The notes under the pieces were generated by a model. That model had not been told where the DNA came from. It worked only from the letters and a program-made list of their open reading frames with translations, and made no database searches. The translations under genes and the position numbers were made by a program. 50,815 nt of DNA from CALCCV01 sp964388665 (GTDB taxonomy: Bacteria; Bdellovibrionota; Bdellovibrionia; Bdellovibrionales; Bdellovibrionaceae). This document shows, one piece after another, positions 34,810 to 44,333 of this stretch; within the stretch, counting starts at the first letter, position 1; each line of letters begins with the position of its first letter. The stretch covers positions 1 to 50,815 of the forward strand of contig CAYMBJ010000025.1 of the NCBI GenBank assembly GCA_964388665.1, read 5' to 3'.

Positions 34810-34969
34810 CTTCCATAGTTTTAAAAAAACAAACTATCAGTTTTTAATTTTCTATTTTATAAAACCATAGAACACCACTACAATGCTCGAAGGAGTGCTT
34901 AAATTGATTTAACTTTTAATAGTACTCAAGTTATGTGTATCTTTTCGTCTTTTTAGAAGGAGCTGAGCC

Positions 34970-35863
34970 ATGAAAGTAGCGAAACGAGTCTTTTTGATGT
35001 TCGCTGTTAACATACTTGTAATGATCATGATCACGACCGTGATCAGTGCGCTGGGGTTGTCGCCCTATGTGACCAGTCAAGGCCTTGATATGACAGGACT
35101 GGCGCTATTCTGTTTGCTGTGGGGTTTTGCCGGCGCATTTATCTCGCTGTGGATGTCGCGCTGGATGGCAAAAAAGATGATGGGTGTACAGATCATTGAG
35201 GTCAATACCAATCAACCTGAGGAGCGTTGGCTCATTCAGACTGTGCATCAGTTGGCGCAAAAAGCGGGAATGAGAACCATGCCAGAGGTGGGCTATTATG
35301 ACAGTCCCGAGGTCAATGCTTTTGCAACGGGGCCAACGCAGGCACGCTCCTTGGTGGCGGTTTCCTCGGGTCTACTTCGCGCTATGAGTCGTGAGGAGGC
35401 CGAAGGTGTTTTGGCTCACGAGGTGGCACACATTGTGAACGGCGATATGGTGACCATGACCTTGATCCAAGGTGTTGTGAACGCCTTTGTTATGTTCTTT
35501 GCGCGAATTGTGGGATGGGCCGCTGGCAACGCGGTGGACGAAGAGAAAGCGCCCTTGGTGAGATTTATTACCACGATCGTTTTTGAGATTGCTTTCGCGT
35601 TTTTGGGCATGTTTGTTGTGGCTTACTTTTCGCGGCAACGCGAGTTTCGTGCCGACGCGGGTGGCGCCAAGTTGGCTGGTCGTGGCTCGATGATCGGCGC
35701 GCTCAAGCGCTTGCAACAGACCATTGAGGCGACTGACAACTCGAATCCTTCTTTGGCGACCTTGAAGATCTCGACCAAAAAGGGCCGCGGCATTATGGCC
35801 TTGATCTCAACTCATCCTCCTTTGGAGACGCGCATTGCGGCCCTGGAGCGAGCTCGATTGTAG
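34970..35863 (+). CDS. htpX: Membrane zinc protease HtpX
   Basis: A 297-residue M48 peptidase that degrades damaged inner-membrane proteins. Two N-terminal transmembrane segments (8-30 and 41-62) precede the catalytic domain; LAHEVAHIVNGDM gives the zinc site (His140, Glu141, His144), REFRADAGGAKLAG supplies the third ligand Glu, and two more hydrophobic segments lie at about 153-172 and 190-215. Length and order match HtpX closely. AAGGAG lies 8 bases before ATG 34970. It is preceded by a 180-base AT-rich gap that presumably holds its promoter. Confidence 0.95.
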   Translation: MKVAKRVFLMFAVNILVMIMITTVISALGLSPYVTSQGLDMTGLALFCLLWGFAGAFISLWMSRWMAKKMMGVQIIEVNTNQPEERWLIQTVHQLAQKAGMRTMPEVGYYDSPEVNAFATGPTQARSLVAVSSGLLRAMSREEAEGVLAHEVAHIVNGDMVTMTLIQGVVNAFVMFFARIVGWAAGNAVDEEKAPLVRFITTIVFEIAFAFLGMFVVAYFSRQREFRADAGGAKLAGRGSMIGALKRLQQTIEATDNSNPSLATLKISTKKGRGIMALISTHPPLETRIAALERARL

Positions 35864-35919
35864 GACTTTGAAGATTGCTAACCAGCCAGGGCGACATGTA
35901 ATCAATTCAAAAATTAGGG

Positions 35920-35965
35920 CAAAAATAGGCAATTTTTGACCCTATCCCTACGGGTATGCTACAAG
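35920..35965 (+). promoter_or_regulatory. Possible promoter with operator-like inverted repeat for efflux operon
   Basis: TTGACC (35936-35941) and TACAAG (35960-35965) are spaced 18 bases and could be a weak sigma-70 promoter 38 bases before the adaptor gene. CAAAAAT (35920-35926) and ATTTTTG (35932-35938) form an inverted repeat overlapping the -35 box, as a repressor site would. Assignment by eye only. Confidence 0.35.
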
Positions 35966-36003
35966 CACTTCAATTGCAGCTGCCCGTTAGGAGATCTTTG
36001 TAA

Positions 36004-37002
36004 ATGAAGATATTTTTCATTGTTTCGTTGATGGCGATTTTTTTGTTGACCACAACTTCCCAAAACAGCCTAGGTGCAAAGTCCACCGAAGCTAAGGACG
36101 ACAAACCCCAACCGAAACCCATTGTGACTGTAGCAAAAGCAGCAACCGAAAGTCTAACAGACCAGTTGATCTATTCTGCGCAGGTGAGAAGTCAAATGGA
36201 GACCGTACTGCCAGCTGATCAATCGGGACTGATTGCTGCCCTGAACGTCAAGCTGGGAGAAACAGTCACCCGCGGGCAGAAGCTTTTTCAAATTAAGAGT
36301 TTAGATCCTGTGTTTGAATATCGTCCAAGAACTCAGGTTGCCCCCGTTGGTGGCGTGATCGCAGAGCTCAACCTACAAGAAGGCACAGTGATCAACAAGG
36401 GCGAAAAGGCCCTGACGATTGTTGCACCAGAAAAACTAGAAATTGAAGTTTTGGTGCCGGCAAAGGATCGAAATGCCTTGGTGAGCTTGGTGAGTGCTGA
36501 CTTTGTCTTGGGTGAGCTGAGAGTTCCGCTAAAGCTCAGATCAGTTTCGCCGATGATTGATGCCGTGACCTCAACGGTGAAAGCTTCTCTAGTTCCCATC
36601 GATACCGCGCTTGCTAAAAAGCTATTGATCGGACAATTGGGTCAGGTGCAATTGGCGGTGAATCCTCGGCAGTCCATTGTGGTACCGCTCTCTAGCATCG
36701 CTTTTGTTGGCGAGGAAAGTTTCTTGAAAATTTTGGAAGCTGGCAACACTGTAAAAAAGGTGCCCGTGACCATTGCTCGCTCAGAAAGTGACAGCGTCGA
36801 GATCAGCAATCAAGAGGTTGTCGGCAAGACATTCATCGTTCGCTCCAACAAGCGCGTTGTCGAAGGCGATGTGGTGGAGATTGAAGCGCCTCCCGCTGCA
36901 GAAAAAAGCCCAGAACAAAGTGCAGAACAAAGTGCAGAAAAGAATGCGGAAAATAAAACTGCGGCCAAAACTGATACTCAAGCTGAGACCAAAACAAAAT
37001 GA
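36004..37002 (+). CDS. RND efflux periplasmic adaptor
   Basis: A 332-residue membrane fusion protein. Signal peptide at 1-24, then LPADQSGLIAALNVKLGETVTRGQKLFQI, the first lipoyl half, and VAPVGGVIAELNLQEGTVINKGEKALTIV, the second half, only about 15 residues apart. The alpha-helical hairpin that normally separates them and contacts TolC is missing. Beta-barrel segments (DFVLGELRVPLKLRSVSP, GQLGQVQLAV, VVPLSSIAFVGEESFLKIL) follow. The tail is an unusual run of EQSAEQSAEKNAENKTAAKT repeats. Its stop overlaps the permease ATG (ATGA). Links inner and outer membrane parts of a tripartite pump. Confidence 0.88.
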   Translation: MKIFFIVSLMAIFLLTTTSQNSLGAKSTEAKDDKPQPKPIVTVAKAATESLTDQLIYSAQVRSQMETVLPADQSGLIAALNVKLGETVTRGQKLFQIKSLDPVFEYRPRTQVAPVGGVIAELNLQEGTVINKGEKALTIVAPEKLEIEVLVPAKDRNALVSLVSADFVLGELRVPLKLRSVSPMIDAVTSTVKASLVPIDTALAKKLLIGQLGQVQLAVNPRQSIVVPLSSIAFVGEESFLKILEAGNTVKKVPVTIARSESDSVEISNQEVVGKTFIVRSNKRVVEGDVVEIEAPPAAEKSPEQSAEQSAEKNAENKTAAKTDTQAETKTK

Positions 37003-40000
37003 AGTCTTTGTATCAGAGCCCACTCAGAGTCTATTTACTTTTAGCTTTGATGGCTGGGTTTGGCCTGTGGTCAGCAAATCAACTTTCTGTAAGTCTGTTT
37101 CCGCAAAAAAATCAAGTCAGCCTCGGTGTCAGCGTCCCCTATGGGCCACTTTCTGCTAGCGAATTTGCAAACACCCATGGTCAAAAGCTTGAGAGTGCGA
37201 TCAGCGGTCTTATGGTTGACGGCTTCGGTGTTAAAAACGTGGTGGCCAAATACGATGCCAAACGCGTTCGTGTATCGGTGGATTTTGAGTGGGGAGTTCA
37301 TCCAGAAGCTGCAAAAAAAGATTTTGGCGATCTGATCAAAACCGAGTCTCAGTCCTGGCCCGAAGAGAGTCGAGACCGCATTTGGGAGTACTCTGAGAAT
37401 CGCAACTCTGGTTTTTTTGCGGCTGCTGTCTATTCTGACAATCGAAATCCTGATGAGATATACAAAGAGAGTGAAGCCATTGTTAAACAGTGGGGAGCCT
37501 CAGTTGTGGATGCGGAAGGCGTTGAACTTTGGAACCCCAAAGCCAAGGCGATCACCATTGAACTCAATGCCAATGCCTTGGCGCAAACGGGCGTTTCGAT
37601 CCTACAGGTGCAATCGGCACTGTTTCAAGAGTTAGAGAGTCTTTCGGGCGGGACTCTAACAAAGGATGGCACGGACTTTTCGATGGAATTGGAAGTGGCC
37701 TCAAGCATTGGTTCTGTGGCCGAGCTTGAAAACTTTGTGGTGGGCCGCGGCAGCCAGGGGACCGATTTAAAATTGCGCGATTTAGCGAAAGTGACACTTG
37801 GTCCAGCACCCTCCAATCAAAGAACTTTTCGCACCTCGGGCATGGACAGCCTCATTCTTTGGGCGGAGCCAAAGCCCGGCGGCAATGTTAAAAAAATGTC
37901 GGAAGACATCAAGGCTCTGATTGCAGAGTCCGGAGGCCTGTTTGCAAAAGATGTGCAGATGAAGGTTTTGGTGGATCCTTCTGAATTCATCAATGCCGCA
38001 ATAGAATCGGTCTTTCACGAAGTGGGCATTGCCAGCCTCTTGGCAGTGATGGTGCTGTTCTTTTTTATTGGCTCCTTTAAAAATGTGGCCACGGCGGCAA
38101 TTGAGATTCCGCTTAGCTTGATTTTGGCCTTTATCTTTATGTGGATCTTTGGATTAAATCTGAATTTGATCTCGTTGGGAGGCTTGGCGCTCTCGGCAGG
38201 AATGAATGTCGATGCTTCGGTTGTTGTCATGGAGAACATCTTTCGCCATTTTGAACAGAACAAAGGTCTAAAGCTAGCAAAAGATCGCTTTGCTCTGCTT
38301 TTGAAGGCCGTGAGTGAAGTGAAGCTGGCGATCATCGCCTCCACGATTTCAAGTCTTGTGGTGTTTTTGCCGCTGATTGCCACCAAGGGTATGACGAACT
38401 CAATTTTGGGTGATCTTGCCCAGGCCGTGATTTTCTCTCATGGTCTTTCTGCATTTGTGGCGTTGATTTTGGTGCCCACGGTGCGCTGGCAAATGATGAA
38501 ATCAGAAAAAGAATTTCATGTCAGATCTCCCATCGAAAAGCAGCTGCAGTGGCTGGAGAGGACCTATCATCGTTCATTGACTTACTTCTTGGCCAAACCG
38601 ATGCGTGCGCTCGGCACGTTTGGCGGTCTGATGGGACTCTTGGCCGTCATCATTTTGTTTTTGGTGCCTCGTCTAGAAAAAGAAGTGATCGGTCAGCCGG
38701 ACACAGATTGGGTAGTGGTTGGCGCCTACAGTCCGACCTCAACACGCCACCAGAGTGCCATGAACTTAGCCTCAGAGGTGGAGGCCAAGGTTCTTGGCAA
38801 GTGGCAGGATGAGATTCTTTATACCTTCTCTCAAGTTCACGGCACCAACTACGCACAGGTTCTCGGCAAGCTAAAGAACAAGAAACACATCACCCGAATC
38901 AAAGAAGAGATGGAGACAGATTTTCAGAACACTTCTTCAGTGTATTACACTGTGGAAGCTTGGAATCCTTCGGAAATGAACATTCCCAAGAGTTATGACT
39001 ATAAGGTTGAATTCTTAGGTGGCAGCTATGAGAAGCGAGTCAAAGCTTCCTCCGTAGGATCGTTCGCGATTCAGGAGGCCAAACTTGCCGAAAAGATTCG
39101 CTCTGAACCTGGATTGGAAAAAGGCAAGCAGGGAAAACTAGAAATCATTCCGCGTTTGTTTTTACAAGGATCTGTGACCTCGCTTCGTCAAGAGGTGGCC
39201 TACCTGGCTCGTCTTGCCACCGAAGGCATTCAGCTCAAATCAATCGAAAAGAAGGATGAAAAGGTTGAAATCCATATAATGTTTCCCAAAGGGCAATATT
39301 CGGGACTTTCGGCGCTAATGGCCTTGCCGGTGCGACATCAAAATAGAATTGTGAGCTTAGGCACACTGGTCGAAGCCAAAGTTTCAGAAAAGGATCCCAC
39401 CTACATTCGTGAAAATGGCAGGGAAGTTGTTCAATTCAAGGGCTTTTTTGACAAGAAAGCCAAGCTCAAGGGCACCGACGGTCAAGAGGTGATCTTGGCC
39501 AGTGTGAAAGAGGCCGTTGCCAAGGATTTTCCTAAAGTGAAAGTTGTTGAGCTCGATCCTCGACCCGAGCTCTCCGAGGCGATCACCCAATTGCAAATGG
39601 CGATCATGCTCTCAGTACTTTTGATTTTTGTAACCATGGTATTGCAGTTCAATGATATTGTCTCGGCGCTATTGATACTGGTGGCAATTCCGCTCGGATT
39701 GGTGGGCGTCTTTTCGGCACTGTACATTTTCAAATCGACTCTGAGTTTGAATTCTTTATTGGGAATAATTTTGCTAAATGGCATTGCCGTCGCCAATTCC
39801 ATCATTCTTGTTGATTTTATCCGTAAGCGGGCTGCGACCTCTGGCGATCTGCAGGCGGCTGCGATTGATGCAGCTGGAACTCGGCTTCGTCCAATACTGA
39901 TGACCACATTGACCACCAGTTTGGGAATGTTGCCGATTGCCTTGGGCATGGGTGATGGTGGCAAAGTTTTGCAACCCCTGGGCATTGCAGTGGTGGGCGG

Positions 40001-40274
40001 CTTGGGCTTTTCAACTCTGACAACGTTGTATATGGTGCCGGGCTTGCAATTGCTCTATCTAAAGTGGCAACGACGACGAAATTCTGCGCGTCTTCTTCGT
40101 TCCATGGCGGCAGGTGCTGTCCGCGAATTTGAGGATGACAGCGCCCCAGAAGAGAGTGTCGTGGGGGAGAATGGCAATGGTGAAAATCGAAAGAGCAATC
40201 CAACGCCCCCATTTGAAGTGAGTGGATTTGAGTTAGCCAATGGTCGCCGGCGGCCCCAGCAGGAGCTCGAATGA
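36999..40274 (+). CDS. RND efflux transporter permease
   Basis: A 1091-residue resistance-nodulation-division pump. Transmembrane segment 1 (about 12-28) is followed by a large periplasmic loop, a TM2-6 bundle beginning near residue 340 with IGSFKNVATAAIEIPLSLILAF, and the relay motif SAGMNVDASVVVMENI, where one Asp is kept and the next position is Ala rather than the AcrB Asp. A second loop and TM7-12 (from about 520) follow, with GLVGVFSALYIF, LLNGIAVANSIILVDFIRKR and GGLGFSTLTTLYMVPGL. Driven by the proton gradient; substrate unknown. The C-terminal 60 residues are a hydrophilic extension. Coupled at both ends by ATGA overlaps. Confidence 0.93.
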   Translation: MKSLYQSPLRVYLLLALMAGFGLWSANQLSVSLFPQKNQVSLGVSVPYGPLSASEFANTHGQKLESAISGLMVDGFGVKNVVAKYDAKRVRVSVDFEWGVHPEAAKKDFGDLIKTESQSWPEESRDRIWEYSENRNSGFFAAAVYSDNRNPDEIYKESEAIVKQWGASVVDAEGVELWNPKAKAITIELNANALAQTGVSILQVQSALFQELESLSGGTLTKDGTDFSMELEVASSIGSVAELENFVVGRGSQGTDLKLRDLAKVTLGPAPSNQRTFRTSGMDSLILWAEPKPGGNVKKMSEDIKALIAESGGLFAKDVQMKVLVDPSEFINAAIESVFHEVGIASLLAVMVLFFFIGSFKNVATAAIEIPLSLILAFIFMWIFGLNLNLISLGGLALSAGMNVDASVVVMENIFRHFEQNKGLKLAKDRFALLLKAVSEVKLAIIASTISSLVVFLPLIATKGMTNSILGDLAQAVIFSHGLSAFVALILVPTVRWQMMKSEKEFHVRSPIEKQLQWLERTYHRSLTYFLAKPMRALGTFGGLMGLLAVIILFLVPRLEKEVIGQPDTDWVVVGAYSPTSTRHQSAMNLASEVEAKVLGKWQDEILYTFSQVHGTNYAQVLGKLKNKKHITRIKEEMETDFQNTSSVYYTVEAWNPSEMNIPKSYDYKVEFLGGSYEKRVKASSVGSFAIQEAKLAEKIRSEPGLEKGKQGKLEIIPRLFLQGSVTSLRQEVAYLARLATEGIQLKSIEKKDEKVEIHIMFPKGQYSGLSALMALPVRHQNRIVSLGTLVEAKVSEKDPTYIRENGREVVQFKGFFDKKAKLKGTDGQEVILASVKEAVAKDFPKVKVVELDPRPELSEAITQLQMAIMLSVLLIFVTMVLQFNDIVSALLILVAIPLGLVGVFSALYIFKSTLSLNSLLGIILLNGIAVANSIILVDFIRKRAATSGDLQAAAIDAAGTRLRPILMTTLTTSLGMLPIALGMGDGGKVLQPLGIAVVGGLGFSTLTTLYMVPGLQLLYLKWQRRRNSARLLRSMAAGAVREFEDDSAPEESVVGENGNGENRKSNPTPPFEVSGFELANGRRRPQQELE

Positions 40275-41602
40275 GACTCTCTCGAATAGGCGTTTTGTCG
40301 GTTGTAGCAGTGTATGTCTGGGGGTCGGGTGGCCATTGCGCCGAAGGTGATCAAGCCAAAGACTCCATTGGAGAGATCATAGCTGCAGGCGTGAAGCAGG
40401 ATCTCACTTACCGTGAACAAGAGACCGAATTGAAAAAGGCACAGGCTGACTACGAGTTGCGCTGGCGCAAGTTTTTGCCAACACTCTCAGTGAGCACCTC
40501 TGAGAGTCGCCAAGTGAAAACTCCAGAGGACCAAGCTGATCTTGGCAAGATCCATGAAACAGAAGCTATATTGAATTTTAATTTATTTTCTGGAGGCAGC
40601 TCGTCGCTGTCTTGGCGACAAGATGCATTGAGCTACGAGCGCCAGCAGGCGCGAACGAAAGAGGCTTACGCCAGCGTCACCAGTCAGGTGTCCAACGAAG
40701 TGCTGACGGCAATTTTTTTGCAAAAGCGCAAAGAGCATTTGCTACTGCAAATCGAAAATCGCAATCGCCAAGAAGAGTTGGCCAAAAAAAAATACGGCGC
40801 TGGCGTCCTCAGCGAACAGGAGTGGTTGCAAACGGCAGTGGCTAAGGATTTTCAAGAGGCCGAACTTTTGACCACCGAACAGGAACTGGCCAGTATTGAA
40901 AACCGACTGACTGTGCGCAAGATTGCTTTGCCGGCACGACCTGACTGGCCGGTGAAGAATTTTGTACAGTCCCTTGCACAGTTGCAAAAGTGGGACTTTG
41001 GCGATCTAGAGTCAAATCGCGAAATTGTGATTTTAAAAAAGAGCTGGGCTCTTAAGAAAAATGAGTCCTTACTGGCGAAATCCTCCTATTTGCCAAGCGT
41101 CGATTATTTTTTGAGTGGAAAAAACAGCAAAGCTTGGACGATGCCCGAAGCAATTGAGAGTTTTCACGGAGTCCGATTGACATGGACTTTGGGTGATCAG
41201 GGAAGCGCAGGATTGCAAGCGAAAAAGGCCAACTTTGAATTGCAGTTTTTGGAAGCGCAGCTTTTGCAAAAGCGAGAATCCATCAGTTTGCAGCGAAAGA
41301 CACTCTTGGATCAGTATCAACGGATTTCTCAGCGTCTGGTTTCCTTGACCGACTCGATCGCCAAGAGCGACAAAGTCATTCAATCTATGCGCAAAGCCTT
41401 TCAATCGGGACGTATATCTGTGAGTGAACTTCTGCAGCAAGAGAACAATCACCTAGACTATTTGACGGCCTACGAGGGATTGATTAAAGAGTTTCACCTA
41501 CAATTGGTCAACATCTGCATTGAAGCCGACACTGTCATCGAAAAATGCCACCTGCTCTCTGGAACTGGAGCAAGGACCAGACAAAAAAATCCTACTTTGT
41601 AA
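40271..41602 (+). CDS. TolC-family outer-membrane efflux protein
   Basis: A 443-residue outer-membrane channel subunit. Signal peptide about 1-23, then two similar halves of long helices (TYREQETELKKAQADYELRWRKFLPTLSVS; NREIVILKKSWALKKNESLLAKSSYLPSVDYFLSG) each followed by a beta-hairpin segment, the OEP repeat design. RKAFQSGRISVSELLQQENNHLDYLTAYEG near the end is typical. It completes the pump encoded by the two upstream genes, with which it overlaps by 4 bases. Confidence 0.92.
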   Translation: MRLSRIGVLSVVAVYVWGSGGHCAEGDQAKDSIGEIIAAGVKQDLTYREQETELKKAQADYELRWRKFLPTLSVSTSESRQVKTPEDQADLGKIHETEAILNFNLFSGGSSSLSWRQDALSYERQQARTKEAYASVTSQVSNEVLTAIFLQKRKEHLLLQIENRNRQEELAKKKYGAGVLSEQEWLQTAVAKDFQEAELLTTEQELASIENRLTVRKIALPARPDWPVKNFVQSLAQLQKWDFGDLESNREIVILKKSWALKKNESLLAKSSYLPSVDYFLSGKNSKAWTMPEAIESFHGVRLTWTLGDQGSAGLQAKKANFELQFLEAQLLQKRESISLQRKTLLDQYQRISQRLVSLTDSIAKSDKVIQSMRKAFQSGRISVSELLQQENNHLDYLTAYEGLIKEFHLQLVNICIEADTVIEKCHLLSGTGARTRQKNPTL

Positions 41603-41630
41603 ATAGCAAGAGGTGATTCATTCTAGGTGG

Positions 41631-42833
41631 ATGGTGGACACCGCGAATTTCTATCGAAACTTACCGCAGTTTTATGATTTCAAACAGGTCTCGGATCCCT
41701 TGCATTTTTATCCAGCGCCGCTTGATTGGTGGATCATCATCACGGACATCAAAAAGTCGACCCAGCACATTCAGGCGGGGCGCTACAAGATGGTGAATCT
41801 GTTAGGTGCCGCCTGCATTACAGCTGTTATCAACGCCTGCAAGGGAGAGAACATTCCTTTTGTCTTTGGAGGCGACGGCGCGACAATTTTGATTCCGCCT
41901 CACCTAAAGCCAACCTGCGAAAAGGCGCTTCGGGCTACAGCCGCGATGGCTGCCTCGCGTTTCAATATGGAACTGCGGATAGGCTTTGTCTCGGTGAATG
42001 AGCTCAACGAAAACGGATACTCTTTGCAAGTGGCAAAGCTTGAGATCGCCAAGGACAACTACCTGGCAATGATGCGCGGCCCGGCCCTCCAGGAGGCGGA
42101 GCGAATTGTAAAGTCCGCTGATGATGCTCCAGTTTTGTTCAGCGAAGACTCGGCAGACTTGGAAGGGCTCTCTTGTCGGTGGGCAGCCATTGCCAATCAA
42201 AAAGGCCTAATGCTGACCCTTATTGTTATGGCCAATACAGACCCATCAAAGGTTAATGAAGTTTACAAAAAGATAATTGACGAGATTGAGATTGAAATTG
42301 GCGGGAGTGATTCGGCTCGACCCATCGGGATAGGATCAATTAAACCGGGTAGCATCTTTGCCAGCGCGTGGACAGAAGGCAAGCTCGATGGCCGGAGCAA
42401 AGGGTTGGCGCGACTCACAGGATTTATTAAGCGCGTGCTGATCAGTTCTTTTGTGGTGTTTTTATTTCGCACGGGGATCCGCTTAAAAAACGTGGATATC
42501 AAAGCCTATTTGCAAGAAATTCCTGATAACTCAGACTATCGAAAGTTTGATGGATTGCTGCGGATGATTTTGGACTGCTCAATTGAGGATGCGCACAAGA
42601 TCGAGGCCGTCCTGCAAAGATGGCATCGCAGTGGCAAGATCTACTACGGCACTCATCGCTCGGCCACTGCGCTCATGACTTGCTTTGTAAAAGAGATTCG
42701 TGCCAACAATCATTTGCATTTTATTGATGGTGCTGGCGGTGGCTATGCCATGGCTGCAAAAAAGATGAAAGAACAGATCGCAGCCGATCTTGTTGCCACC
42801 AACGAAAAATTGGTCAGTCGCCCCACTCAGTAG
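41631..42833 (+). CDS. DUF3095 family protein, class III cyclase-like
   Basis: A 400-residue protein. NFYRNLPQFYDFKQVSDPLHFYPAPLDWWIIITDIKKSTQHIQAGRYK at the start and FVFGGDGATILIPP at about 77-90 are DUF3095 signatures. Asp in ITDIKKST and Asp in GGDGA correspond to the two metal-binding aspartates of class III nucleotide cyclases, so a cyclase-type fold and perhaps cAMP or cGMP synthesis is inferred; activity is unproven for the family. LSCRWAAI and WHRSGKIYYGTHRS are other conserved parts. The start is uncertain: GTG 41613, ATG 41631 and GTG 41634 are all possible, AGGTGG abutting. Converges on the PilZ gene with a 4-base gap. Confidence 0.8.
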   Translation: MVDTANFYRNLPQFYDFKQVSDPLHFYPAPLDWWIIITDIKKSTQHIQAGRYKMVNLLGAACITAVINACKGENIPFVFGGDGATILIPPHLKPTCEKALRATAAMAASRFNMELRIGFVSVNELNENGYSLQVAKLEIAKDNYLAMMRGPALQEAERIVKSADDAPVLFSEDSADLEGLSCRWAAIANQKGLMLTLIVMANTDPSKVNEVYKKIIDEIEIEIGGSDSARPIGIGSIKPGSIFASAWTEGKLDGRSKGLARLTGFIKRVLISSFVVFLFRTGIRLKNVDIKAYLQEIPDNSDYRKFDGLLRMILDCSIEDAHKIEAVLQRWHRSGKIYYGTHRSATALMTCFVKEIRANNHLHFIDGAGGGYAMAAKKMKEQIAADLVATNEKLVSRPTQ

Positions 42834-42837
42834 CAGC

Positions 42838-43185
42838 TTACGCAACATTTTCGTTTCGGCTAGAGACAAAGTAACGAATCTGTCGTTTGTGAGTGAAGGT
42901 CAAATTGACAAAAGCGACGCCAATGACCATTTTGTCGTCCTTTTGTTTTTGGTTCTTTACCACGGCGGGAACGATGATCATTGCACCACGAGGGATCTGA
43001 AAGGTGACCACCACATTTTGCTCTTCAGACATTGCGTATTCGCAGCTAAAGCCGATTCCGCCCTCACCCACGTCGAGGCCCTCGGCAATAAAATACGTGC
43101 CGCCACAAAGTATCCCTATGCTGCGATTGATGGGCTTTCGCGGGTATTTTCTATGGGATTTTGCGGACATTTGAAGATCAGACAT
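42838..43185 (-). CDS. PilZ domain protein
   Basis: A 115-residue protein with the c-di-GMP-binding signature: RKYPR (Arg12 and Arg16, RxxxR) and DVGEGG (38-43, DxSxxG with Gly for Ser). The rest is the PilZ beta-barrel (NVVVTFQIPRGAMIIVPAVVKNQ, KMVIGVAFVNLT). Single-domain PilZ proteins act by binding partners. The ATG at 43185 lies within a small hairpin (ATAAGTT/AACTTAT, 43184-43190/43195-43201); no ribosome site is clear. Convergent with the DUF3095 gene. Confidence 0.85.
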   Translation of the reverse strand: MSDLQMSAKSHRKYPRKPINRSIGILCGGTYFIAEGLDVGEGGIGFSCEYAMSEEQNVVVTFQIPRGAMIIVPAVVKNQKQKDDKMVIGVAFVNLTFTHKRQIRYFVSSRNENVA

Positions 43186-43212
43186 AAGTTATAGAACTTA
43201 TCGGATCAATGG

Positions 43213-44319
43213 CTAAAAAAATGAGAACAGCGCCAGCGGAGTCATAAAATTCATGCGGTCTATGGGCGTTGCGCGACCGGCCTGGCCCGACTTAAGTTTG
43301 GCTTCGCTCTCAGATAAGAGGCTCAGTAGCTCATAGAGTCGCGGGACACTCCAATTTTCGGAATACCGCGAGTAGTCCTTCATCAAAAATTCAGGCAATC
43401 CCACTTTGGTGGCGAGCGCACGCCCACGAAAGCCTTCGGCCGTGGCCTGTTTAAACAACAGAAGTTGCCGGGCTTGACGGGCCACGAGGCTGATCAGTCC
43501 CAAATAGTGACTCGCGTCTTCAGAAAGGCCTTGAAGGTCTTTGGTGAACTCAAGAGAGTCGCGATCATAAAAGTGCTTGATGGCATTAAAGATGTGCGAA
43601 TGAATCTGCTTGGACAGGTGTTGATCGAGTTGCTCAGCGTCTATTTCGATGAGCTTGTTTTGTTGCGATGCCTGCGACTCGTCTGACTCCTCTGACTCCT
43701 GGGAAGTTGATGACTTAATGGGGGCAAATGCAAGCTTCATTCTTTCGAGCTCTTTGTAGATCAATAGCAATTTAAAGCCGAGTCTTTCCATTAAGATGTT
43801 TTTTGCCTCGGTGCTCAACTGCAGGCCAAACTGTTGGCTGTACTGATCAAGGTAGGGGCGCACTTGATTGGGGTAAGGCGTGGTGAATTCGCAGTTGAGA
43901 CTTGTGGCCAAAAGAGCTTTGGATATTTTCTTCTTTTTATCAATAGACTTTGAATAGACCAGAATCAATTTTAGATGCTGCCAATCGGTTGCTTGGCGGC
44001 CCTCCTTGGGCGTCATCTTGTCAAGAATGGTTTGCGCCACCTTGTCGTTGAGACTTTCACATTGGCGAATGATGACCACGCGGTATTCAGAAAAAAAAGG
44101 AAAATCGAAAAGACTATCGCAGGTGTCGGGCTGCACGTCTTCAGGGTAGTGGCTCTGAAGATTCATCATGCGCCAAGTTTCGTCTGTAGGAAACTGTGAC
44201 TTTAGATATTTTAAACACTGCTCTGTGAGAAAAGTTTCGCTACCGTGAATAAGCGTCAGCGAAGGGAGTCCCTGATTTTGAATTGTATTAAAAAAATCCG
44301 AGCTCGTCAGAGTTGCCAA
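43213..44319 (-). CDS. holA: DNA polymerase III delta subunit
   Basis: A 368-residue protein of the clamp-loader delta type. LTLIHGSETFLTEQCLKYLK near the start, FFSEYRVVIIRQCESL, LILVYSKSIDKKKKISKALLAT, LDQHLSKQIHSHIFNAIKHFYDRD, YLGLISLVARQARQLLLFKQA and the helical end LYELLSLLSESEAKLKSG follow the HolA order; the Walker A loop is absent, as expected for delta. It opens the sliding clamp in the replication complex. TTG 44319 has AGGA 7 bases before it. It follows lptE by 14 bases. Confidence 0.9.
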   Translation of the reverse strand: MATLTSSDFFNTIQNQGLPSLTLIHGSETFLTEQCLKYLKSQFPTDETWRMMNLQSHYPEDVQPDTCDSLFDFPFFSEYRVVIIRQCESLNDKVAQTILDKMTPKEGRQATDWQHLKLILVYSKSIDKKKKISKALLATSLNCEFTTPYPNQVRPYLDQYSQQFGLQLSTEAKNILMERLGFKLLLIYKELERMKLAFAPIKSSTSQESEESDESQASQQNKLIEIDAEQLDQHLSKQIHSHIFNAIKHFYDRDSLEFTKDLQGLSEDASHYLGLISLVARQARQLLLFKQATAEGFRGRALATKVGLPEFLMKDYSRYSENWSVPRLYELLSLLSESEAKLKSGQAGRATPIDRMNFMTPLALFSFF

Positions 44320-44333
44320 TTCAGATTCCTGTC

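Noticed and set aside
39482..39985. 167-codon minus-strand open frame in the RND permease
   Set aside because: Shadow of the permease transmembrane coding region.
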